From positions 1 through 23,968 of the forward strand of contig VAWY01000142.1 of assembly GCA_005888335.1 (NCBI GenBank): a stretch of DNA of 23,968 nt. Reading direction: 5' to 3'. The position numbers were made by a program, and so were the translations under genes. The stretch is from Actinomycetota bacterium. GTDB lineage: Bacteria; Actinomycetota; Thermoleophilia; Solirubrobacterales; Solirubrobacteraceae. Below the pieces are notes generated by a model that was not told the origin of the DNA, ran no database searches, and saw nothing but the letters and a program-made list of their open reading frames with translations. Below, one piece after another: positions 7,675 through 15,033 of the stretch (the stretch's first letter is position 1; every line of letters begins with the position of its first letter).

Positions 7675-8313
7675 ATGCGCGTCACCGTCCGCCTCTTCGC
7701 CCAGCTGCGCGAGCGCGCCGGCCGGCCCGAGCTCGAGCTCGAGCTGCCGGACGGCGCTCGGGTGCGCGACGCCCTCGCGGCGGTTGGCGAGCTCGCCGCC
7801 GGCCTGCCGGTCGTCATGGCCGTCAACCGCGAGTACGCCGCCGAGGACGCGCCGCTCGCGCCCGACGACGAGCTGGCGCTCGTGCCGCCGGTGTCCGGCG
7901 GAAGCACGACCGGCGTCGTGCACGCGCGCGTCCTCGAGGAGCCGCTCTCGCTCGACCGCCTCGTCGCGCTCGTGCGCGACCCGCGCGCCGGCGCGGTGGT
8001 GACGTTCGCCGGGGTCACCCGCGAGGTCGACCGGCTCGACTACGAGGCGTACGCCGAGATGGCCGAGGCCGAGCTGGCGCGCATCGCCGGCGCCGCGCGC
8101 GAGCGCCACGGCCTGTGCGCGGTCGCCGTCGAGCACCGCGTCGGCGCGGTCCCGCTGAGCGAGCCGTCGGTGCTCATCGCGGTCTCGGCGCCGCACCGCG
8201 CCGAGGCGTTCGCCGGGGCCCGCGAGGTCATCGACGAGGTCAAGGCGCGCGCCCCGATCTGGAAGCGCGAGGAGGGCGAATGGGTGGAGGGCCACCAACC
8301 ACCGACCGGCTGA
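7675..8313 (+). CDS. moaDE: MoaD-MoaE fusion (molybdopterin synthase, both subunits in one chain)
   Basis: This 212-residue protein joins both subunits of molybdopterin synthase, which inserts two sulfurs into cyclic pyranopterin monophosphate. Residues 1-76 are the ubiquitin-like sulfur carrier MoaD ('VTVRLFAQLRERAG', 'VMAVNREY'), ending in 'VPPVSGG' with Gly75-Gly76. Residues from 77 are MoaE: 'GAVVTFAGVTR', the 'HR' pair in 'SAPHRAEAF', and the catalytic Lys pair in 'DEVKARAPIWKREE'. The loop after 'TFAGVTR' is shorter than in E. coli MoaE. MoaD needs a free C-terminal Gly-Gly to be adenylated and thiocarboxylated, but here Ser77 follows directly. Mycobacterium tuberculosis MoaX has the same layout and is known to be cut after the Gly-Gly, so cleavage at 76/77 is expected. 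The ATG at 7675 lies 5 bases after the peptidase stop, and the end overlaps selA by 34 bases. Confidence 0.93.
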   Translation: MRVTVRLFAQLRERAGRPELELELPDGARVRDALAAVGELAAGLPVVMAVNREYAAEDAPLAPDDELALVPPVSGGSTTGVVHARVLEEPLSLDRLVALVRDPRAGAVVTFAGVTREVDRLDYEAYAEMAEAELARIAGAARERHGLCAVAVEHRVGAVPLSEPSVLIAVSAPHRAEAFAGAREVIDEVKARAPIWKREEGEWVEGHQPPTG

Positions 8314-9572
8314 GGGCGCTGCCCTCGGTCGACCGCCTGGCGGCGCGCGTGGGGTCGGTCACCGTGGCCCGCGCGGTCGTCGAGGAGCGGCGCGCCGAGC
8401 TGCTGGCCGGCGCCGAAGACGACGTCGACCTCGAGGCGCGCGCCCGTGCGCGGCTGGCGCCGTCGCTGCGGCGCGTCATCAACGCCACCGGCGTGATCGT
8501 CCACACCAACCTGGGCCGCGCCCCGCTCGCCGAGGCCGCGCGCGCGGCGGTGGCGCGCGCCGCCGAGGGCTACGCGAACCTCGAGCTCGACCTCGCCTCC
8601 GGGGCGCGCGGGTCGCGTCATACCCACGTCGAGGGGCTGCTACGCGAGCTGACCGGCGCCGAGGCCGCCCTCGCCGTCAACAACTGCGCGGCGGCCGTCC
8701 TGCTCGCCGTGGCCGCGCTCGGCCGCCCGGCGATCGTCAGCCGCGGCCAGCTCATCGAGATCGGCGGGGCGTTCCGGATCCCCGAGGTCGTCGCCCAGGC
8801 CGGGGTGCCGCTCGTCGAGGTCGGCACGACCAACCGCACGCGCCTGAGCGACTACGAGCGCGCGCTGCGCGAGCACCCCGACGCGGTGATCCTGCGCGCG
8901 CACCCGTCGAACTTCCGGACGGTCGGCTTCGTCGAGGAGGTGGCGGTCGAGCAGCTCTGCGAGCTCGGCGTGCCGGTGATCGACGACGTCGGGTCGGGGG
9001 TGCTCGCCTCCGACGTGGAGGTGCTCGCCGGGGAGCCGCCGGTGCGGCGCTCGATCCGCGCCGGCGCCGCGGTGGTCTGCTTCTCGGGCGACAAGCTGCT
9101 CGGCGGGCCGCAGGCCGGGCTGATGGCCGGCCGGCGCGACGCGATCGACGCGGCCCGCCGCCACCCGCTCGCCCGCGCGGTCCGCGCGGACAAGCTCTCG
9201 CTCGCCGCGCTCGAGGCCACGCTCGCGCTCTACCGCGACCCGGCGACGGCGCGGCGCGAGATCCCCGTGCTGGCGATGCTCGACGCCGGCGAACAGGAGC
9301 TGCAGGCGCGGGCCGAGCGCATCGCGGAAGTCGGGCCGCCCGCCCGCATCGAGCGCGCCGTCGCCAAGGTCGGCGGGGGCGCGCTGCCGCTGCTCGAGCT
9401 CGAGGGTCCAGTCGTCGCGATCGACGGCGGCGACGCGCTGGCCGCCGCGCTGCGGGCCGCCGATCCGCCCATCGTCGCGCGGATCTCCGAGGGCCGCGTC
9501 ACGCTCGACCCCCGCACGATGACCGACGACGAGGCCACCCTCTGCGCGGAGGTCCTGCGACGTCTCCTTTGA
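8280..9572 (+). CDS. selA: L-seryl-tRNA(Sec) selenium transferase
   Basis: This 430-residue, PLP-dependent enzyme converts seryl-tRNA(Sec) to selenocysteinyl-tRNA(Sec) using selenophosphate. It shows 'VINATGVIVHTNLGRAPL' (67-84), 'AVNNCAAAVLL', 'SRGQLIEIGGAFRIPEV', 'VGTTNRT' and the PLP-lysine motif 'FSGDKLLGGPQAG' with Lys272. The N-terminal tRNA-binding segment begins 'LPSVDRLAARVGS', as in the E. coli protein ('LPAIDRLL'), so the protein is complete though somewhat shorter than the usual 460 or so. The start is ATG 8280, inside the end of the moaD-moaE gene, with GGAGGG 3 bases upstream, which is a tight spacing. The stop overlaps the selB start. No selD or tRNA(Sec) gene is in the window. 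Confidence 0.96.
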   Translation: MGGGPPTTDRLRALPSVDRLAARVGSVTVARAVVEERRAELLAGAEDDVDLEARARARLAPSLRRVINATGVIVHTNLGRAPLAEAARAAVARAAEGYANLELDLASGARGSRHTHVEGLLRELTGAEAALAVNNCAAAVLLAVAALGRPAIVSRGQLIEIGGAFRIPEVVAQAGVPLVEVGTTNRTRLSDYERALREHPDAVILRAHPSNFRTVGFVEEVAVEQLCELGVPVIDDVGSGVLASDVEVLAGEPPVRRSIRAGAAVVCFSGDKLLGGPQAGLMAGRRDAIDAARRHPLARAVRADKLSLAALEATLALYRDPATARREIPVLAMLDAGEQELQARAERIAEVGPPARIERAVAKVGGGALPLLELEGPVVAIDGGDALAAALRAADPPIVARISEGRVTLDPRTMTDDEATLCAEVLRRLL

Positions 9573-11056
9573 CCCTCGGCACTGCCGGCCACATCGACCA
9601 CGGAAAGACCGCGCTCGTCCGCGCCCTCACCGGCGTGGACACCGACCGCCTGCCCGAGGAGCAGGCGCGCGGGATGACGATCGACCTCGGCTTCGCGCCG
9701 CTGCGGCTGCCGAGCGGGCGGCGGCTGTCGGTCGTCGACGTCCCCGGCCACGAGCGCTTCGTGCGCACGATGGTGGCCGGGGCGAGCGGCGTCGACCTGT
9801 TCCTGATGGTGATCGCCGCCGACGACGGCGTGATGCCGCAGACGCGCGAGCACGCCGCGGTGCTCGCCGCGCTCGACGTCCGCCGCGGGGTCGTCGCGGT
9901 GACGAAGTCCGACCTCGCCGACCCCGAGCCCGCGCTGCTCGAGGCGGCGGACCTGCTCGACGGCGTCCCCGCGGTGGCGGTGAGCGCGCGGACGGGCGCC
10001 GGCCTCGACGACCTGCGCGCCGTGCTCGACGAGGTCGCCGCCGAGGTCCGCTCGCGCTCGGAGGACGACGACGCCGGCCCGGCGCGGCTGCACGTCGACC
10101 GCAGCTTCACGATCCGCGGGGCGGGAACGGTGGTGACCGGAACGCTCTGGGCGGGCTCGATCGGGCGCGGCGACACGCTCGTCCTGCTCCCGCGCGGCGA
10201 CAGCGTCCGCGTCCGCGGGGTGCAGGTCCACGACGAGCCGGCCGAGCGCGCCGAGGCCGGCCAGCGCGTCGCCGTCAACCTGACCGGGCTCGCGGTCCGC
10301 GACGTCGTGCGCGGCGACGTCCTCGCGGCGCCCGGCGCGGACCTCGGCCCGTCGTACGTCCTCGACGCCGCGCTCGACGTGCGCGTCGACGGCGGCACCC
10401 GCGTGCACGTCCACCACGGCACGCGCGAGGCGCCCGCGCGCGTGGCCGCGCTCGGCGGGCGCTTCCACCAACTCCGCCTCGAGCGCCCCCTCGTCGCCGC
10501 GCGCGGCGACCGGCTCGTCCTGCGCTCGATCGCGCCGCCCGACACGCTCGGCGGCGGGGTCGTGCTCGACGCGCGAGCGCACAAGCACGGCGCCACCGCG
10601 GACGCGCTCGCGCGGCTCGAGGCGCTCGAGCGAGGCGAGAAGGTGGCGACAGCGGCGCCCGCCGCCTCCGCGGCGGCCCCGCCCGCGGCCGCCGCCGAGC
10701 CGGCCCCGCTCGACCCCGGCGCCCTCGCGCTCGAGCGGCTGCTGCGCGACGCCGGCACCGAACCGCCGATCGAGGCCGAGCTCGGCGACCGCGCCCGCCA
10801 CCTGCCCGCGCTGCGCGAGGCCGGGCGCGCCGTCCGCGTCGGGCGCACCCTGCACTACCACCCCGACGCGCTCGCGGAGATCCGCGCCGCGGTCACGCGG
10901 ATCATCGAGGCCGAGGGCGCGATCACGCTCGCGCGGCTGCGCGACGAGCTCGGGACCACCCGCAAGTTCGCCCAGGCGCTGCTCGAGCACTTCGACGCCG
11001 CGAAGGTCACGCTGCGCCGCCCCGACGACACGCGCGTGCTGCGGAGGCGCTCGTGA
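9569..11056 (+). CDS. selB: Selenocysteine-specific elongation factor (short form)
   Basis: This 495-residue EF-Tu-like GTPase delivers Sec-tRNA to UGA codons marked by a SECIS hairpin. The GTPase motifs are G1 'AGHIDHGKT' (6-14), G3 'DVPGHE' (57-62) and G4 'TKSD' (112-115). Domains II and III follow, with 'FTIRGAGTVVTGTLWAG' and 'DTLGGGVVLD'. After an Ala/Pro linker (about 350-375) there is room for only about two winged helices. The last carries 'GAITLARLRDELGTTRKFAQALLEHFD', typical of the SECIS-binding end. E. coli SelB has four winged helices and 614 residues, so the first pair seems lost or replaced by the linker. The start is TTG 9569, whose TG is shared with the selA stop (TTGA). The G1 motif at residue 6 rules out any later start. 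Confidence 0.95.
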   Translation: MTLGTAGHIDHGKTALVRALTGVDTDRLPEEQARGMTIDLGFAPLRLPSGRRLSVVDVPGHERFVRTMVAGASGVDLFLMVIAADDGVMPQTREHAAVLAALDVRRGVVAVTKSDLADPEPALLEAADLLDGVPAVAVSARTGAGLDDLRAVLDEVAAEVRSRSEDDDAGPARLHVDRSFTIRGAGTVVTGTLWAGSIGRGDTLVLLPRGDSVRVRGVQVHDEPAERAEAGQRVAVNLTGLAVRDVVRGDVLAAPGADLGPSYVLDAALDVRVDGGTRVHVHHGTREAPARVAALGGRFHQLRLERPLVAARGDRLVLRSIAPPDTLGGGVVLDARAHKHGATADALARLEALERGEKVATAAPAASAAAPPAAAAEPAPLDPGALALERLLRDAGTEPPIEAELGDRARHLPALREAGRAVRVGRTLHYHPDALAEIRAAVTRIIEAEGAITLARLRDELGTTRKFAQALLEHFDAAKVTLRRPDDTRVLRRRS

Positions 11057-11682
11057 GCCGCCGACTGCTCAGCGTCAACGTCGGCCGCCCGCGGACGGTG
11101 CCGCGCGCCAGGGGGACGGCGCGCACGGCGATCTGGAAGGACCCCGTCGACGGGCGCGTCGCGGTCCGCGGCGTCAACGTGGACGGCGACGACCAGGCCG
11201 ACCGCCGCGTGCACGGCGGGCCCGACAAGGCGGTCTACGCGTACGCGCGCGAGGACACCGCCTGGTGGGAGGACGCGCTCGGCGAGGCGCTCGGCCCGGG
11301 CGCGTTCGGCGAGAATCTCACCGTCGCCGGCCTCGACGTGACCGGCGCGCTGATCGGCGAGCGCTGGGCCATCGGCACGACGCTCCTCGAGGTCTGCCAG
11401 CCGCGCTTCCCGTGCTTCAAGCTCGGCCTGCGGTTCGGCGATCCGCGGATGGTCAAGGGCTTCGCCGAGGCCGGGCGCCCCGGCGCCTACCTGCGCATCC
11501 TCACCGAGGGCGAGCTGGGCGCGGGCGACGCCGTCGAGGTCGTCCACCGCCCGGCGCACGGCGTGACCATCGCGCTCGTCAACGCGGCCGTCCTGCACGA
11601 TCGCGCGCTGCTCGCTCGCATCCTCGACGCGCCGGAGCTCGCCGCGAACCTGCGCGACTGGGCGGCCGAGGAAGCCGCCTGA
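11053..11682 (+). CDS. MOSC domain-containing protein (YiiM-like)
   Basis: This 209-residue protein has the MOSC beta-barrel signature: 'TAIWKDPVDGRVAVRGVNVDGDDQAD', then 'VHGGPDKAVYAY' and 'FGENLTVAGLD'. The sulfur-handling Cys is probably Cys115 or Cys121 in 'CQPRFPCFKLG'. MOSC proteins bind or sulfurate the molybdenum cofactor, and YiiM-type members use Mo-cofactor to reduce N-hydroxylated compounds. The start is GTG 11053, overlapping the selB stop as GTGA. Its tight coupling to selA-selB and the MoaD-MoaE fusion suggests a job in molybdoenzyme or selenoenzyme maturation, but an independent detoxifying reductase is also possible. The stop lies 6 bases from the convergent ferritin stop. 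Confidence 0.9.
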   Translation: MSRRLLSVNVGRPRTVPRARGTARTAIWKDPVDGRVAVRGVNVDGDDQADRRVHGGPDKAVYAYAREDTAWWEDALGEALGPGAFGENLTVAGLDVTGALIGERWAIGTTLLEVCQPRFPCFKLGLRFGDPRMVKGFAEAGRPGAYLRILTEGELGAGDAVEVVHRPAHGVTIALVNAAVLHDRALLARILDAPELAANLRDWAAEEAA

Positions 11683-11688
11683 AGCTCG

Positions 11689-12222
11689 CTACAGCGCCCC
11701 ACCCGCCGCCGCCGGGGCGCCGGCCGGCTCGGCCGCCTCGCCCGCGCGCTCGCGCGCGAGGAACTCCTCGGCGCGCATCGGGTCGTTCTGCGCGCGCGTG
11801 ACGACCGTCAGCAGGTCGTTCATCGAGGCGATCTCCTCGACCTGCTCCTTGATGAACCAGCTCATGAACTGCTCGGAGGCGTAGTCGCCGGCGTCGCGCG
11901 CGACGGCGGCCAGGCGCGTGACCTGATCGGCGACGCGGCGCTCCTGGTCGAGGGCCAGGGCGACCGGCGAGACGATGTCGTCGAAGCGCGTCTGCGGCCC
12001 GGCGACGCTCGGGACGACCGGCTCGGCCCCTGCGTCGAGGAGGTACTGGATCATCATCATCGCGTGGTTGCGCTCCTCGATCGCCTGCCGGTAGAAGAAG
12101 GCGGCCAGGCGGGGCAGCGTCTGCGCGTCGTAGTGGACGGCGACGGCGACGTACTGCTGCGAGGCGGCGAACTCCTCTCCGATCTGCTCGTTGAGGGCGT
12201 CGATGAAGGCTTGAGCGGTCAC
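11689..12222 (-). CDS. Ferritin (FtnA-like non-heme iron storage protein)
   Basis: This 177-residue four-helix ferritin oxidises and stores iron as a 24-mer cage. The ferroxidase residues fall at Glu17, Glu50, His53, Glu94, Gln127 and Glu130, numerically the same as in E. coli FtnA. That agreement, with a TAGGGT hexamer 8 bases upstream, makes GTG 12222 ('VTAQAFIDAL') a better start than ATG 12240, which would add six residues and overlap the promoter. The last 20 or so residues are Ala/Gly/Pro-rich and probably disordered. It is divergent from the Cys-rich small protein with only 26 bases between start codons. The stop nearly meets that of the MOSC gene. Confidence 0.93.
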   Translation of the reverse strand: MTAQAFIDALNEQIGEEFAASQQYVAVAVHYDAQTLPRLAAFFYRQAIEERNHAMMMIQYLLDAGAEPVVPSVAGPQTRFDDIVSPVALALDQERRVADQVTRLAAVARDAGDYASEQFMSWFIKEQVEEIASMNDLLTVVTRAQNDPMRAEEFLARERAGEAAEPAGAPAAAGGAL

Positions 12223-12230
12223 GGCGCGCG

Positions 12231-12240
12231 ACCCTACCAT
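12231..12240. promoter_or_regulatory. Overlapping divergent -10 boxes for ferritin and the small Cys-rich protein
   Basis: The ten bases ACCCTACCAT read as TAGGGT on the minus strand (12236-12231) and TACCAT on the plus strand (12235-12240). Both fit TANNNT and share the central TA. Each box ends exactly 8 bases before its GTG start (12222 minus, 12249 plus), so both mRNAs would be leaderless or nearly so. Confidence 0.55.
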
Positions 12241-12248
12241 CGAGCGCG

Positions 12249-12431
12249 GTGCCCGAGGTCACGGCCAAGAAGCGCTGCTGCCAGAGCCGGCCCCGCTGCA
12301 AGCGCTGCCCCGTGGTCCTGCGGCGCTTGAGCAAGGCGGGCCTCGCGGAGCACTCAGGTCGCGTCTACGACGTCGCGGCTTCCCCCAAGCAGTGGAAAGC
12401 GGCCCGCAAGGGCAAGAAAATCAAGGGTTGA
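12249..12431 (+). CDS. Small Cys-rich basic protein, conserved hypothetical
   Basis: This 60-residue, strongly basic protein has four Cys in 'KKRCCQSRPRCKRCPVVLRRL' (Cys10, 11, 17, 20), a spacing that could bind zinc or an Fe-S cluster. A Lys-rich tail follows ('AARKGKKIKG'). I recognise the Cys motif followed by 'CPVV' from many actinobacterial genomes, always as an uncharacterised short protein. The start is GTG 12249, 8 bases after TACCAT. It is divergent from ferritin through a shared 26-bp region, which hints at a metal-related role but does not prove it. The next gene starts 63 bases downstream with its own -10 box. Confidence 0.75.
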   Translation: MPEVTAKKRCCQSRPRCKRCPVVLRRLSKAGLAEHSGRVYDVAASPKQWKAARKGKKIKG

Positions 12432-12480
12432 TGGTTGGTTCCGCGGCCATCCGGGTGCGAGGGTCGTGGAATCGACCATC

Positions 12481-12486
12481 TAGACT
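12481..12486 (+). promoter_or_regulatory. -10 box of leaderless epimerase-family gene
   Basis: TAGACT ends 8 bases before ATG 12495, and the spacer GGCGCGCC has no ribosome-site character. No clear -35 is seen. Confidence 0.5.
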
Positions 12487-12494
12487 GGCGCGCC

Positions 12495-13442
12495 ATGGCC
12501 ACCTGCCTGGTGACGGGTGGCGCGGGGTTCCTCGGGTCGCATCTGTGCGACGAGCTGTTGCGTCGTGGCCACCGCGTCATCTGCGTGGACAACCTGGAGA
12601 CGGGCTCGCTGGCGAACATCGCGCACATCCGCGTGCCCGAGTTCGTCCATCTGAACTCGGACATCATCGAGCCCTACTCCGTCGACGAGCCGGTGGACTT
12701 CGTCTACCACCTGGCCTCGCCGGCGTCGCCGATCGACTACCTGCGCCTGCCGCTGCACACGCTGAAGGTCGGCTCGTACGGGACGCACCACACGCTGGGG
12801 CTGGCCAAGCGGCACCGGGCGCGGTTCCTGCTGGCGTCGACGAGCGAGGTCTACGGCGACCCGCAGGTCCATCCCCAGCCCGAGTCCTACTGGGGCCACG
12901 TCAACCCGATCGGGCCGCGCGGCGTCTACGACGAGGCCAAGCGCTACGCCGAGGCGCTGACGATGGCCTACCACCGCCAGCAGGGCGTCGACACGGCGAT
13001 CATCCGGATCTTCAACACGTACGGCCCGCGGATGCGCCCGCACGACGGCCGGGCCGTCCCGACGTTCTTGCGCCAGGCGCTGCAGGACCGGCCGATCACC
13101 GTCTTCGGCGACGGCAGCCAGACGCGCTCGTTCTGCTACGTCGACGATCTGATCCGCGGGATGATCGCGCTGGCCGAGTCGGGCGCGCACCAGCCGGTCA
13201 ACATCGGCAACCCGGACGAGTTCACGCTGCTCGAGCTCGCCGAGACGGTCGTCGCGGTCACCGAGTCGCGCTCGGAGATCGTCTTCGAGGCCCTGCCGAC
13301 CGACGACCCGCAGGTCCGCCAGCCCGACATCACGCTCGCGCGCGAGCTGCTGGGCTGGCAGCCCGAGGTCAGCCTGCGCGAGGGCCTGCGCCGCACGATC
13401 GAGCAGGCGGGCGCCACCGCCCTGATCGGCGCGGGCGTCTAA
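12495..13442 (+). CDS. uxs: NAD-dependent SDR, UDP-glucuronate decarboxylase (UXS)-like
   Basis: This 315-residue extended short-chain dehydrogenase has the NAD-binding '[11 protein letters not shown]' at 7-17 and an acidic residue ending strand 2 ('CVDNL'). '[11 protein letters not shown]', 'STSEVYGDP', catalytic Tyr145 and Lys149 in 'YDEAKRYAE', and '[10 protein letters not shown]' follow. The 'ASPASP' and 'TSEVYGDP' segments are typical of UDP-glucuronate decarboxylase, which makes UDP-xylose; a dTDP-glucose dehydratase or UDP-glucose epimerase is less likely. The start ATG 12495 follows a TAGACT box by 8 bases. The neighbouring polyprenyl glycosylphosphotransferase, 64 bases downstream, fits a shared role in cell-surface polysaccharide synthesis. 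Confidence 0.88.
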   Translation: MATCLVTGGAGFLGSHLCDELLRRGHRVICVDNLETGSLANIAHIRVPEFVHLNSDIIEPYSVDEPVDFVYHLASPASPIDYLRLPLHTLKVGSYGTHHTLGLAKRHRARFLLASTSEVYGDPQVHPQPESYWGHVNPIGPRGVYDEAKRYAEALTMAYHRQQGVDTAIIRIFNTYGPRMRPHDGRAVPTFLRQALQDRPITVFGDGSQTRSFCYVDDLIRGMIALAESGAHQPVNIGNPDEFTLLELAETVVAVTESRSEIVFEALPTDDPQVRQPDITLARELLGWQPEVSLREGLRRTIEQAGATALIGAGV

Positions 13443-13445
13443 AAC

Positions 13446-13460
13446 CCCCGCTCTCAGGGG
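13446..13460 (-). terminator. Short hairpin between the epimerase and glycosyltransferase genes
   Basis: CCCC and GGGG (4 bp) flank a 7-base loop directly after the stop codon. On the minus strand it is followed by TTTT, so its shape fits a minus-strand terminator although no minus-strand gene ends here. It may be chance; the plus-strand reading has no T-tract. Confidence 0.15.
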
Positions 13461-13506
13461 AAGTCCGGTACTTCAGGCCCGTTCAGCCGTTCACAGGCCC
13501 TAAGGC

Positions 13507-15033
13507 ATGACCCCGACCAGCACCGAAGACCAGCGCACGCGGCGAGCGTCGACGCCCTACGTGCGCCTCCCGCGCAACGGGCCCAATGGTCGGGACGTCC
13601 GCGCCAAGCGCCCGCCGCTGCTGTCGTTCCTGCTGCGCATGGAGACGCTGCGGCGCCTCGCCCGGATCGTCTCGCTGCTCGCGCTCGACCTCGGCGGCGT
13701 CTTCCTTGCCATCTACACCGCGCTCGCCCTCAAGGCGGCGCTGCGCGGCACGTTCGACTCCCAGAAGGTCTGGGACGGCACGACCGAGATCGTCGCCTTC
13801 GCCTGCCTGGTCACCGTCCTGCTCTTCGCCCGGTCGGGGCTCTACTCAGGGCGGGCCGAGCGGCCCGGGCTGACCCGGATCGTCGCCTCGCTGACCCAGG
13901 TCGCGGTCGTCGCGCTGCTCTTCGCCGTCGTCAACGGCGAGCGCTTCTCGAGCTACTACGTCTTCTACGGCTCGCTCTTCTTCGCGGTCCTGTTCATCTC
14001 GACGCTGCGCACGCTCTACGAGCGCCTGACCGGCCTCATCCTGCGCGCCGCCGGCTACCAGCGGCGCGCGGTGCTCGTGGGCACGGGCGCGCACATCGAG
14101 GCCGTCGCGCACGCGCTCGAGGACGCCGCGCACTCGCCGGTCGACCTCATCGGCTTCATCTCGGTCAATCCGCGCCCGGACAACGGCCTGCGCTCGCTCG
14201 GGACGCTCGAGAACCTCGACGAGGTGCTGACCGTCCACCGGGTCGACGAGGTGATCATCGCCGACCCCGACTTCCCGCAGGCCGAGGCGGTCGACCTCGT
14301 CGACCGCTGCCACGGGCAGGGCGTCCACGTGCGCGTCGCGCCGTCGACGATGGAGATCCTCATCCACCGCGCCGAGTTCGTCCCCGGCCAGGCGGTCCCG
14401 CTCTTCGAGCTGCGCCCGCCCGTCTTCGAGGGGATCGACTTCGCCGTCAAGCGCATCTTCGACCTCGTCTGCGCCTCGCTGCTGCTCGTCCTGCTCGCGC
14501 CGCTGCTGCTCGTCAGCGCGATCGCGGTCAAGCTCACCTCGCGCGGCCCGCTGATCTACCGCTCGCGCCGGCCGGGGATCGGCGGCGCGCCCTTCCACTG
14601 CTTCAAGTTCCGCACGATGTACGAGGGCGCCGAGCGCGCGCAGGCCGAGCTCGAGGCGCGCAACGAGGCCTCGGGGGCGCTGTTCAAGATCCGCCGCGAC
14701 CCGCGCGTCACGCCGGTCGGGCGGCTCCTGCGCCGCTTCTCGATCGACGAGCTGCCGCAGCTGTGGAACGTCCTGCGCGGCGAGATGTCGCTCGTCGGGC
14801 CGCGCCCGCTGCCCCAGCGCGACTACGAGCGGCTCGAGCCCTGGCACAAGAAGCGCTACCTCGTGCTGCCCGGCATCACCGGGCTCTGGCAGGTCTCGGG
14901 CCGCTCGGAGCTCGACTTCGACGACCTCGTCCGGCTCGACTTCCTCTACCTCGAGCGCTGGTCGGTGTTCCTCGACCTCGCGATCCTCGTGCGGACGGTG
15001 CCGGCCGTCTTCTCGCGCCGCGGCGCGTTCTGA
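13507..15033 (+). CDS. Exopolysaccharide polyprenyl glycosylphosphotransferase (WbaP/EpsE-like)
   Basis: This 508-residue membrane enzyme moves a sugar-1-phosphate from a UDP-sugar to undecaprenyl phosphate, the first step in building a surface polysaccharide. It has a basic cytoplasmic N-terminus, four N-terminal membrane helices (about 52-74, 93-109, 121-141, 148-166) and a soluble Rossmann-like region ('RRAVLVGTGAHIEAVA', about 188-305). The catalytic bacterial sugar-transferase domain (about 312-505) opens with the reentrant helix 'FDLVCASLLLVLLAPLLLV'. It contains 'FKFRTMYEGAE', 'DELPQLWNVLRGEMSLVGPRP' and 'PGITGLWQVSGRS'. No strong ribosome site or -10 box precedes ATG 13507, so co-transcription with the upstream epimerase-like gene is likely. 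Its stop codon abuts the convergent ABM-like gene's stop within TGATCA. Confidence 0.94.
   Translation: MTPTSTEDQRTRRASTPYVRLPRNGPNGRDVRAKRPPLLSFLLRMETLRRLARIVSLLALDLGGVFLAIYTALALKAALRGTFDSQKVWDGTTEIVAFACLVTVLLFARSGLYSGRAERPGLTRIVASLTQVAVVALLFAVVNGERFSSYYVFYGSLFFAVLFISTLRTLYERLTGLILRAAGYQRRAVLVGTGAHIEAVAHALEDAAHSPVDLIGFISVNPRPDNGLRSLGTLENLDEVLTVHRVDEVIIADPDFPQAEAVDLVDRCHGQGVHVRVAPSTMEILIHRAEFVPGQAVPLFELRPPVFEGIDFAVKRIFDLVCASLLLVLLAPLLLVSAIAVKLTSRGPLIYRSRRPGIGGAPFHCFKFRTMYEGAERAQAELEARNEASGALFKIRRDPRVTPVGRLLRRFSIDELPQLWNVLRGEMSLVGPRPLPQRDYERLEPWHKKRYLVLPGITGLWQVSGRSELDFDDLVRLDFLYLERWSVFLDLAILVRTVPAVFSRRGAF

Noticed and set aside
12223..12240. ATG at 12240 as the ferritin start
   Set aside because: It would add six residues overlapping the -10 box. 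With GTG 12222 all six ferroxidase residues take the E. coli FtnA numbers.
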